Shown one piece after another: positions 56,734-64,000 of a stretch of 64,000 bases of DNA. Where the stretch lies: positions 372,001 to 436,000 of the forward strand of contig JACGCN010000024.1 in NCBI GenBank assembly GCA_014905825.1. Direction: 5' to 3'. A program made the position numbers and the translations under genes. Position 1 is the first letter of the stretch. Every line of letters starts with the position of its first letter. The notes beneath the pieces are model-generated. The model did not search any database and was not told the origin of the DNA. It was given only the letters and a program-made list of their open reading frames with translations. This stretch comes from Lyophyllum atratum (Eukaryota; Basidiomycota; Agaricomycetes; Agaricales; Lyophyllaceae).

Positions 56734-58644
56734 CAGACCTTATAATAACAGATCGACTATCATCTGTTACATAAGGTTTGTTTGGAGACTATGTTATCTC
56801 GCCCACCGCCATGTTATCTCGCCGTGTTATCTCGCCCGCCCACCGCCAGCGTGCACAGGAGCATCCAAGGTGAGTTATCAAATGTGTTTTCTTTTTGTTT
56901 CAAGTGATTCTTGCATACTAATCGGTCTCCTGAACGTCTACAGATCCACATCCTTTTGGATTCGATCAACAACGAATCGGCGGCCCCCTCCCCTCCAAGA
57001 GGGATGTGAGAGGGCCTGGTATGTTTTACTTAGTTTCTTTTTGTTTTAACTTGTCTTTCTGTCTTACGGATCGTGTCGTTGATGTTTACAGGATCAATTC
57101 GGATATCTAGGGCTCAGTCATCGCGACGGCACCCTCCTTCCCTCCAACACGGATGCGAGTCGGCGAAGAAGGGACGGCAGACCCCTGGTGGGGGGAGCCG
57201 CTGAGGTGCGTGCATAAGGCCCTGCCCGCACGTCATTTACTAATTATGATGCCTTCTTTTCAAGCAGCGCCCTCCTCCCCTTCAAGAGGGATGTGAGATG
57301 GTTGAACAACCTCGGCATTCACCAGCTCGCGTCTGCCTCGAGGGACGAAACAGTAGGCACAGCCGACATCGGAATACCCAACGTGGGGCCCAACCCCTGC
57401 GATGGGGATTTTGACCTTTGAGGTCCGACCGACCGCTTGCATCTGCAAGTTTGGAACGGGCTCGAACTACTGCGAGGGAGTACGACCTACAACGGCATAC
57501 GGACAGCTCCATGTGATGCTGTATATGGCTGGGCGGACAGTGTTTATGAATTTTCGGACGACCGCCAGCCTGGTGTGGACGTGCTTTCGGAGGTGGGCTG
57601 GGGCTTATTGGAGCCATTTCGGGTGCGTCGATGGGATCATAATCACAGCTTGCTGACGAGCTCTCGCCCCTTCCCCAACGCCCCTTCACCCACAGTTTTA
57701 CCACCGTCTTTGTGCATCCTTTCGCACCGCCGTCGGTGGGGGACCGTGTGTTCGCTCGCCGCCCCCATGCCTAGACCCTCAAGGTGATTGTTCAATGGAG
57801 TTTTCTCATCGTTCTAAGTTGTTCGATTGTACTAATTCATCTCGTTAATGTCGACAGATGTATTTTCCAATCATTTCGATCAACATCACGACACGGCTCC
57901 TTCCTGCCCTCCAAAAGGGAATTGAGACAGCCAGGGAAGGATTGGCAGACCCCTGGTGGGGGGAACCCCTACTGTGCGTGCGCTAGCACCGCACGATCAT
58001 CGCTTACTGACTTAATCCCGCCCTTCACGCCTAGATTTTGTAACGAACCGCCTGCGGCGCCATTTGCGTCTATGTGAGTTCGGACACATCCATGAGAAAA
58101 GGCCGAGCGGCTGGCATCATCGTTGTGGACGCTCCGCTCCCTCTTGCCTATCGACGCCCGAAAACGCTGATCATCGGTGCATACGGCTAGGCTCCGAACA
58201 ACATTCAAGGAGATGTAACAATCTCGTAAGTACTCAAAGTTTTGGTTATCCATTCATTTTCTGGTATTTCATTCCCCCAAACACGATGTACGTCGACCGG
58301 CCCTGCCGCCACTCACATCATCAACTGCAGCATCTGTTGGTGCCATCTAATTTACAAAACCTGTAGTAATTACATTCTAATATATCTGTCGTACTCAAGT
58401 AGATTTCTGGTGCGTTCTGAGTATATGTTCTTGACGACGGCAACAGCAAAATTATGACATCACGTCGCCGCGCATTCCGACGAATTGCGCGGTCCCATGA
58501 CATCATACCTGCTACAGAGCTTTTTGCTCAATCCTTTCGTTACCTTATATACTACTCTATAGCCCATGAAATATACAAGCTCTTGGTTGAACATACCTTT
58601 TGAGTATAAGACGTTGCTTCGGTCGTAATTTCCCAAGCCGCTGC

Positions 58645-58727
58645 AGTGGCTGTGACGGCCGTCAAGGTGGCTGTGAAGGCCGTCAAGGTGGCTGTGAGGG
58701 CCGTCAAGGTGGCTGTGTGGGTCGTCA
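58645..58727. repeat. 21-bp minisatellite, about four units
   Basis: Unit GCCGTCAAGGTGGCTGTGA repeats at period 21 just upstream of the ULP1 gene start. It could lie in the 5' UTR or promoter. Confidence 0.8.
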
Positions 58728-58794
58728 GACACTCGCGGGATGTCTCCTTTCTTCCACCATCCTCTGAAATCTTCAAACCCCCTCTGAGTTGTTC

Positions 58795-60798
58795 ATGGCT
58801 AAATCTAAGCAAGTCAATGTCAACGGTAAAATGACACCTTCCAGTACTCTCAGAGACCGTGAAAGAATGGCAAACATGAGGTCAGCTTGTCCCTGTTTCT
58901 TATGGCCACAAGTTGACCCGATGCCGGCTAGTCCGGAATCGCGCAAGGAATTTCGTAGAAACAAGCGTAGATTGGAAAATCTGCGAAAGGCGGAGAGGCA
59001 GCAGAAGTATGACAACTTCTAGCCCTACTTATTCTGCTTTAAATGACTTGTACCTTCTAGAAATGTAGACGCCGGAATAACACCGGTCTTGCGGACGATT
59101 GAATGGCCTCAGGCTATTCCTCCTTTGCCTCTTACTGCAACTCCCGAAACCCAGGCCCTTAGTGTTCCTGCCCAAGTCCCCCAGTCAGTTGCTACAACTA
59201 GTGCTGCTCTATTCTCGCCTCTTTCCGACGTCCCACTGGAGCTTGAAACGGAAACCATCGCTATGGCTGCTCAGCCCGTAACAGAGAGCAAAACTCCTGA
59301 TACGCTCACAAAAGGCTCCCCAGTTACGGGTGAAATTACCGGTGAAATTCCTGGCGTACCTGTTCCAGGCTCTCCACTACCCCAAGGGCCTCAGGACCTT
59401 CCTCCGTCACTTTTTTCTACCGCATCGCTTGAGAAGGATGCTCTTGGGATTACTGCGGGAGCGCTCTTACCCGTTGCATTGATTGAGCAAATGTTAGCTT
59501 TGCACGGAGAAATCGATGACTGGCTTCGGGGCTGCCGGCTACCGTCTGCACTGTTACTTGACAGCTCTCAGCTCGACCGTCGTCTGAATGAAACGGAGCG
59601 TTCAATACAGTCCAAGCTTGCGACGGGAAGCCTGGCTCGCTTCCAAGAAATTCAAATCTGGCAAAATCAATCGGAGTCTGCCAATATCCTCAGTAGAGGA
59701 ATTCGGGCACGATTCGAGAGCTTAATCCAAACTTGGGCACCAGAGGTTTCGCAAGGCGTCATCCTCAATATGAGGCTTAATCTTGTGAATCTCTTGCACT
59801 TATGCACCGTTCTGGATGCCGAACATCATCTCATATGTGCTTCCGTACGGTCGTGGCTTTTAACACCCTCAGCGGGCGTTACAAATATCCTTGCAGATGT
59901 AAGTTTCTTTATTTCATAAATATGCGACATTTTGTAACGGTGTTCAAACTGCAGAGAGCGAGTGATATACCAGCAGACTGGAAGTTTGGAAATCTCACGC
60001 ACGATGACCTCAAGCTGCTGGCACCCAAGATGTGGCTCAACGACGCTCTCCTAGAACACTTTATATCACATCCACCACCACCCTCTTCTGTTCTCTGCCT
60101 TTCTCCATTCTTTTACACCAAATTTCTTCAGAATCCACCAACAGATGCAAAAATATGGGACCAGGCATGGAAGTGGCAGAGTGGCCAGGCAAGTAGCATC
60201 TCCGTCTGCCATACCCTCAACTGATGCTAAATTTTTCTAGATTCCTAAGATGGTTCAGTCGCTTAACACCATCCTTATTCCGGTCAATCTTAAACAAAAG
60301 CATTGGGTTTTGGCTCACGTGGATTTGGAGAAGCACACCATTCACGTTCTTGACAGCTTACGTTCAAATTACCGCAAGAACGTTGATGATACCACTTGGC
60401 AAAAGAGCATCCATGCATCCATCATACAGGTGAGCTGCAACCATATCTGAATATGACATCTCTCTAAGTACAACTTACCACTAGGGCGTCCGTGGATTCG
60501 TTGCCAAGGTATCCAAAAAATTCAAATTAAACGTGGATCTAAGTCTCTTTGAATGCTTGCCGCATTTTGAGGTAGCTACCTTCACATACCATGGGATAAG
60601 GATCTGATATTATCCAAGGTCCCTTTCCAAGATAACACATACGATTGTGGGGTGTACACTATAATGTTTGCACGACACCTTCAAATGGGGCCATGCATCA
60701 ACGACGCCTCCTTACATCCTAAACTTCATATTCCTGTAGGTGTCCCAAATCTCGATATCTTTAGGCTCCAGCTTTTGGACGAAGTCTATCCATTATAG
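58795..60798 (+). CDS. ULP1/C48-type SUMO protease of the transposon
   Basis: The ATG at 58795 (MAKSKQVNVNGKMTPSSTLR) starts a basic N terminus (EFRRNKRRLENLRKAERQQK). Introns near 58838-58910 and 59005-59061 follow, then a Pro-rich linker and a helical region (IEQMLALHGEIDDWLRGC). The protease domain begins around 59960. MWLNDALLEHFI is the substrate-groove segment. The catalytic triad is visible: His in KHWVLAHVDL, Asp in IHVLDSLR, Cys in NTYDCGVYTIMFARHL. The domain ends DEVYPL before TAG. C48 proteases mature SUMO or remove it from proteins. The gene is divergent from TET/JBP across the nested element and convergent with the integrase. It seems intact. Confidence 0.85.
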
Positions 60799-61011
60799 AG
60801 GTTACAGATACCTAGACAAACCGTGATTGGGGCTACCAGAGATTACTTTACTTAGACACTTCTCCCTCATTTACCTATGCTGTTTCCCTCTCCATTTCTC
60901 TCTCTACTTGTTCCTTAAAATAACTTCTTGTTGCCATATGTATAGACCTGGAAAGACAATTTTGTTTTGCTTCTTCACACCGCTTTAAAGAACATGGGCA
61001 ATGGTAAATAG
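60799..61011. other. spacer between ULP1 and integrase 3' ends
   Basis: About 210 bp between convergent genes. Nothing else is seen. Confidence 0.5.
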
Positions 61012-62940
61012 CTAGAAGAGATCTGGATACATGTTTTTAGCCAAGGCAAGTCCTTCTGTCCACAGCATCGAGGCATCCAAATCTTGAACTGCGCCAGCCC
61101 GAGGGAGCAATGTTTGATCTATATACCGAAGTTCTTCTGGTGTAAAGACATCTTGAGGTGCGTGAAGGGGGACCTCATTCAAATGCTCTGGTGGGCCCAC
61201 CCGCCCCAGCCACGACCCAGAATCTTCGTTTCTTGGGTTATTAGCTTCCCGTGACTGCAGTAAATTGTCTTCACGAAGACCCTCCCAGTCCATCCCAAAG
61301 ACCTCCAACTCCTCCTCCGTCATGATGCTATCATCAAGACGAGGTAGTTGATATCCCCGAATGCCATGCACAATCATATCAAAGCCAAACATATCCGCAG
61401 GGGAACGGTTAGGGCCGCCTCGAATCTGAATGCGGTGTTGATTCCATGATTGCGTGAAGAAGTCTAGCTGCTGGTTGATAGTGCCCAGAAATAAGAAGTG
61501 GAGCAGCCATATGTGCTGAGGGTTGTTGATATCAAGACCGTGCCGGATTTCCAGGAGAGTGAACAGCTCCGCCCATGTCGCACCAACTTGGGCAGTTACA
61601 TCAACCCAAAGCCGTTCAATGCGGACGTTGTGTACACTCCTGTGAACATAGTTAGTCATTGAGAAGCGCAAGACGTCATGTACCCTGTTCACCTTCCCCA
61701 AAGGTATGACCCACGACGTTCACCAAGGTTGGTTTCCATCCATGCAGCAACACGAAGGTTTTCAACACCGTGATCACCACGAAGTCGGGATGGAACTCCA
61801 TACAGTTGAGAGGCAAGAAGGAATAAGCCTAACACAGTGTCAGCCAGGTTGTTGTTGTGTGCTCGTAGGGCGGTGATGAGTCGTGAATAGCCATCGATAA
61901 AGCCATGAATGACTATACCCCATCGAATCAAACCTTTACATGCGAATATTGTTTCAGCTCATGAGTTAATGGCTGATGCTACATAAAACGTACCATGCTG
62001 GCCGTCATGATGCCACAGAGAGTTAGGTCCTGGCACACTATAAACACGTCTTCGAATTTTGATCCTCTGAAAGACTCGGTGCACAGGATCAATCCTTATC
62101 AATGATTGCTTTATTCGCTCTCGTGGTACACGATGGCCAAGTCTGCGAAGCATGCCATCAAGCATGGTGATACCCGCCCGGCGGAAATGTTGTCGAAGAT
62201 GGAGCAGAAGAGCGTCTAGGTCTTCAACAGAAATGCTAGAGAGGGGACCAGTGTAGGATGAAATGACAGACTGGGTTGTCGACTCAAGGTTTGGAGAGGG
62301 AACGGCCAACTCTTGCGGAACTTCAGGCGGATTGTCGATGGGAACAGCCTGACCTTGTGGGTCTAGAAAGTCATTGTTCTCCTCAATGTACTGGGCAGAG
62401 AGCACAGATGGCTGCTCTCTTGCTTCAGCAATCCCATATTCGAGAAGGTGATCACGGACAAGTCTACGGCCCACACCCAAGAATCGAGCAATGCTGGATG
62501 TAGAGCGCATGGAATATGCCCATCGGAGAAATTCTGGGTCAATATGAATTTGTGGCCGTCCCCGATGTCCTGTGTGAACTGTTTCGACTATTACAGGTTG
62601 CCCATGGTGGGACTCGTTAGTTGCCTGGTCATATTGTTGTCGGACGTCATTCTGCATTATAGCCAAGTTGTGCTGGATTAGAGCCAGTTCTTCAGGAGGA
62701 AATATTGATGCATACTGCAAAAAATGTGAGTTCCAGTGATAGAATACTAGTTAAAGAAATCACTTCATTGACCAGACCAACATATTGCTGCAAATCGTCA
62801 CCCAGCCTCCAAAGAACAACTGTGTCAGCAGAATTGTTGACTGCTTCTACTATGCTTGATCTGAACCTATGGAAGCGTTGTCGGAATTCATCAAGAAGCT
62901 CAGCAGCAGCAGCTTCAGGCAACACCGGCGGCTGCGACAT
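61012..62940 (-). CDS. DDE integrase/transposase
   Basis: Four exons join cleanly: about 62940..62760, 62713..61994, 61931..61687 and 61638..61012, all GT-AG. The start MSQPPVLPEAAAAELLDEF is chosen because an upstream frame only has a TTG. The protein has an N-terminal helical region (VGLVNE|YASIFPPEEL), a helix-turn-helix (STSSIARFLGVGRRLVRDHL), and an integrase-core fold. In that fold, LWHHDGQHGLIRWG carries the first Asp, VPSRLRGDHGVENLRVA the second Asp, and SVHNVRIERLW the Glu 35 residues later (DD34-35E). The same arrangement (HDG, RxDHGxEN, SxHNxRIERLW) recurs in transposases of fish and corals. No stop or frameshift is seen, so the enzyme should be functional and would mobilise the 18.5-kb element. 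Confidence 0.88.
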
Positions 62941-63117
62941 CACAAGAGATCTAGCAACGTTATGGGCAGTCGGGACAAGTTGATCAGCCTTCAACCGGAT
63001 CAACCGGGTCGGATCATTTGAAGTCCTCCCTGGACGGATTTCAAGAAAACTGAACTTGAATTAAAAACCAAACCCGGAACTGAAAAAGAACTAAACAAAC
63101 TAAACCTCAAGCCATGT

Positions 63118-63285
63118 AACGTTAGACTGAACCTAAACTTGACTTGACTTGAAACTAAACCTGGAGCTCATTTAACGTTAAACTGAACCTAAACTTGACT
63201 TGACTTGAAACTAAACCTGGAGCTCATTTAACGTTAAACTGAACCTAAACTTGACTCGATTTGAACTTCAACAGTCACGTCCAAC
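63118..63285 (-). repeat. right subterminal tandem repeat (56 bp, about 3 units)
   Basis: Units begin AACGTTARACTGAACC at 63118, 63174 and 63230, and contain AACTAAACCTGGAGCTCATT. The G/T-rich strand (GGTTTAGTTTCAAG) is the minus strand, the mirror image of the left end. Confidence 0.8.
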
Positions 63286-63451
63286 GTTGAACCAGAAAGC
63301 TCGCAGTTGTAAACCACACGCCTCAAAACTGAACTTGAATCTGATAATTTTAAACCTAAAGCAAAATATGCTAAACCTCGACTAGAAATCTAAAATCATC
63401 CAAAAACCTGATACCTGAGTGCTGAATTTCTCCAAAAACCTTCATTCTGAT

Positions 63452-63475
63452 TAAAGTGCGAGAAATGCTGTCATA
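63452..63475 (-). repeat. right terminal inverted repeat
   Basis: Ends TGTCATA. Read on the minus strand it begins TATGACA and matches the left terminal repeat at 20 of 24 positions. Confidence 0.85.
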
Positions 63476-63481
63476 GTGTTC
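63476..63481. other. target-site duplication, right (GTGTTC)
   Basis: Exact copy of the six bases preceding the left end. Confidence 0.85.
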
Positions 63482-63746
63482 CCTTGCTTGCAAGTGTCAG
63501 AAGTATAGTCGAAGCAAGTTCAGGCGAGGTTTGCCATTGCCAGGATGTGTTTCCAAAAGGAGACAAATACAGCGTGTTCCCCACACAAATCGTGATCCGG
63601 ACTCGGACGCACACTTCACTCTCCAATCGCAATATTCAATCTTCGCTTCATTCGAGACTTGAACGTTTCAACATTCAATTTTAACCATGACTCACCAGAA
63701 GATCATATATCATTGATCTTGCAGGTTGCACGGCCCTACATCTGCT

Positions 63747-63755
63747 CTATAAAAG
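63747..63755 (+). promoter_or_regulatory. TATA box (CTATAAAAG) of the F-box-like gene C
   Basis: It lies about 50 bp before the ATG at 63807. The block from GACTCACCAGAAGATCAT through this TATA box to the ATG resembles the upstream regions of genes A and B (GACTCACCAGAATATCAT near 39490), so the promoter is conserved within the family. Confidence 0.7.
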
Positions 63756-63806
63756 GCTGCGGGACGCCCTCTCCACCCGCCCACATTCCTCACGCTCATC
63801 GTCACG

Positions 63807-64000
63807 ATGTACTTCAACGTTATCAACCTCGATAATCCCTTCCCAGTCAGCACGTCAATGAGTGGAAATTTCGAAGAGTGCTTCTGGCGGCACATCAGTG
63901 ATAAGGCGGACAATAGGGTTATGAATGCGCTCTGGCAACGAGAAAAAAGCCAGAAAGCTGTCACCATCAAGCCATTAAGTCAGCTGCCTGAAGAGTGCGT
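63807..64000 (+). CDS. F-box-like protein C, 5' part only
   Basis: Partial gene running off the window. The start MYFNVINLDNPFPVSTSMSG matches MGQYFELINLDNPLPIGTSVGG of gene B, and the end KAVTIKPLSQLPEE matches KVVTIEPFSELQ...PEE. Exon 1 ends at CCTGAAGA|GTGCGT, with the same donor position as genes A and B, so the last bases are intron. Exon 1 has no frameshift. This third family member lies just outside the transposon's right end, while A and B lie 3.5 kb before the left end. Confidence 0.8.
   Translation, partial: MYFNVINLDNPFPVSTSMSGNFEECFWRHISDKADNRVMNALWQREKSQKAVTIKPLSQLPEEC

Larger units (their letters stand above)
55560..57440. repeat. long inverted repeat blocks inside the nested element
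   Basis: Sequence at about 55530-55830 (TGGGCCCCGCATTGGGTGTTCC; TCTGCCGTCCCTTCC) reappears in reverse complement at about 57140-57440 (CCAACGTGGGGCCCAACCCC; GGGACGGCAGACCCCTGG). Further copies of the block with CAGACCCCTGGTGGGGGGA lie at about 57910-57968, and of CCTCCCCT(T)CAAGAGGGATGTGAGA at about 56975 and 57275. The arrangement is foldback-like. Confidence 0.65.
54853..58506. mobile_element. nested 3.65-kb repeat-rich element with palindromic inverted ends
   Basis: Both ends carry a palindrome. Left: GATGACGTCACTTGCCCGCG, a short loop, then TGCGCGGGC and a second GACGTCA (54853-54900). Right: ATGACATCA, CGCGCA, a short loop, then TGCGCGG and a second ATGACATCA (58454-58506). Reversed, the right end matches the left (ATGAYGTCA, CCGCGCAAT), and similarity continues inward through GCTGTT and a TAAAATTAG-like stretch for about 150 bp. 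Inside are hairpin repeats, large inverted blocks and a smaller element. I recognise no transposase, so it looks non-autonomous. A target duplication was not clear. It sits between the divergent TET/JBP and ULP1 genes. Confidence 0.6.
44966..63475. mobile_element. 18.5-kb cargo-carrying DNA transposon with TIRs, 6-bp TSD and DDE transposase (IS3EU-like)
   Basis: The ends are readable. The left end TATGACATTATTTATCGCCC and the reverse complement of the right end TATGACAGCATTTCTCGCAC agree at 20 of the first 24 positions. The element is flanked on both sides, directly, by GTGTTC. Near each end sit short tandem repeats of opposite strand bias. Inside are five gene loci: HECT-like, a glycosylase-like candidate, TET/JBP dioxygenase, ULP1 protease and a DDE integrase, plus a nested repeat-rich insertion. 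The transposase, its SVHNVRIERLW motif, the 6-bp duplication and TAT/ATA ends fit the IS3EU group as I recall it; that naming needs a search. The perfect target duplication and open transposase suggest fairly recent insertion. Confidence 0.88.
62941..63475. other. right terminal region of the transposon
   Basis: Upstream of the integrase start and up to the right end. It holds AT-rich, repetitive sequence with AACT/AAACC motifs and the subterminal tandem repeat, and no gene. Confidence 0.6.

Noticed and set aside
57282..57787. Overlapping open frames of about 115-140 residues on both strands inside the nested element
   Set aside because: They cross the inverted repeat blocks and have the biased composition of GC-rich repeats, with no family motif.
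52133..60798. KDZ (Kyakuja-Dileera-Zisupton) transposon as the carrier of the TET/JBP gene
   Set aside because: No KDZ-type transposase was seen; the only transposase is the DDE integrase at 61012-62940, and the 6-bp target duplication also differs from the 8-bp one I recall for Zisupton.

Overview
The window is nuclear DNA from a filamentous basidiomycete, most likely an Agaricomycete. Genes are intron-dense with introns of about 45-60 bp, several gene families are typical of agarics (HSPA12-like Hsp70s, a thaumatin-like 'glycopeptide', TET/JBP dioxygenases), and single-copy housekeeping genes lie between them. No prokaryotic features are visible.

Region 1 (0.7-25.5 kb) is an accessory neighbourhood built from two co-duplicated families: cytosolic Hsp70-like ATPases and large coiled-coil proteins that share a C-terminal domain I cannot name. 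Two divergent coiled-coil/Hsp70 pairs form a tandem duplication of about 4.8 kb (749-5193 and 5534-9941). A third coiled-coil locus (12.9-15.4 kb), a third Hsp70-like gene (18.2-20.7 kb) and a fourth coiled-coil gene (23.9-25.5 kb) are dispersed among a secreted glycopeptide gene (10.6-11.5 kb), a REX4-type exonuclease gene (16-17.3 kb) and a mitochondrial carrier gene (21-22.6 kb).

Region 2 (25.6-44 kb) is mostly housekeeping: U6 snRNA, a protein rich in SUMO-consensus motifs, a GH29 alpha-L-fucosidase, acireductone dioxygenase, a single-pass membrane protein, the twin-Cx9C protein CMC4, two unrecognised agaric proteins, and a small F-box-like family with two full-length loci and two decayed fragments.

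Region 3 (44,966-63,475) is the most striking part: one 18.5-kb DNA transposon whose ends can be read directly. It has terminal inverted repeats starting TATGACA and a perfect 6-bp target duplication, GTGTTC. It carries, in order, a HECT-type ubiquitin-ligase-like gene (+), a gene with a possible DNA-glycosylase-like helical domain (-), a TET/JBP-family 2OG-Fe(II) dioxygenase (-), a nested 3.65-kb repeat-rich element with palindromic ends, a ULP1/C48 SUMO-protease gene (+), and an intact DDE integrase/transposase gene (-). The transposase family, 6-bp duplication and TAT...ATA ends fit the IS3EU-like group as I remember it. The cargo suggests an element that edits DNA bases and the ubiquitin/SUMO state of host or transposition proteins.

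Region 4 (63.5-64 kb) begins another member of the F-box-like family, so the transposon sits inside that family's cluster.
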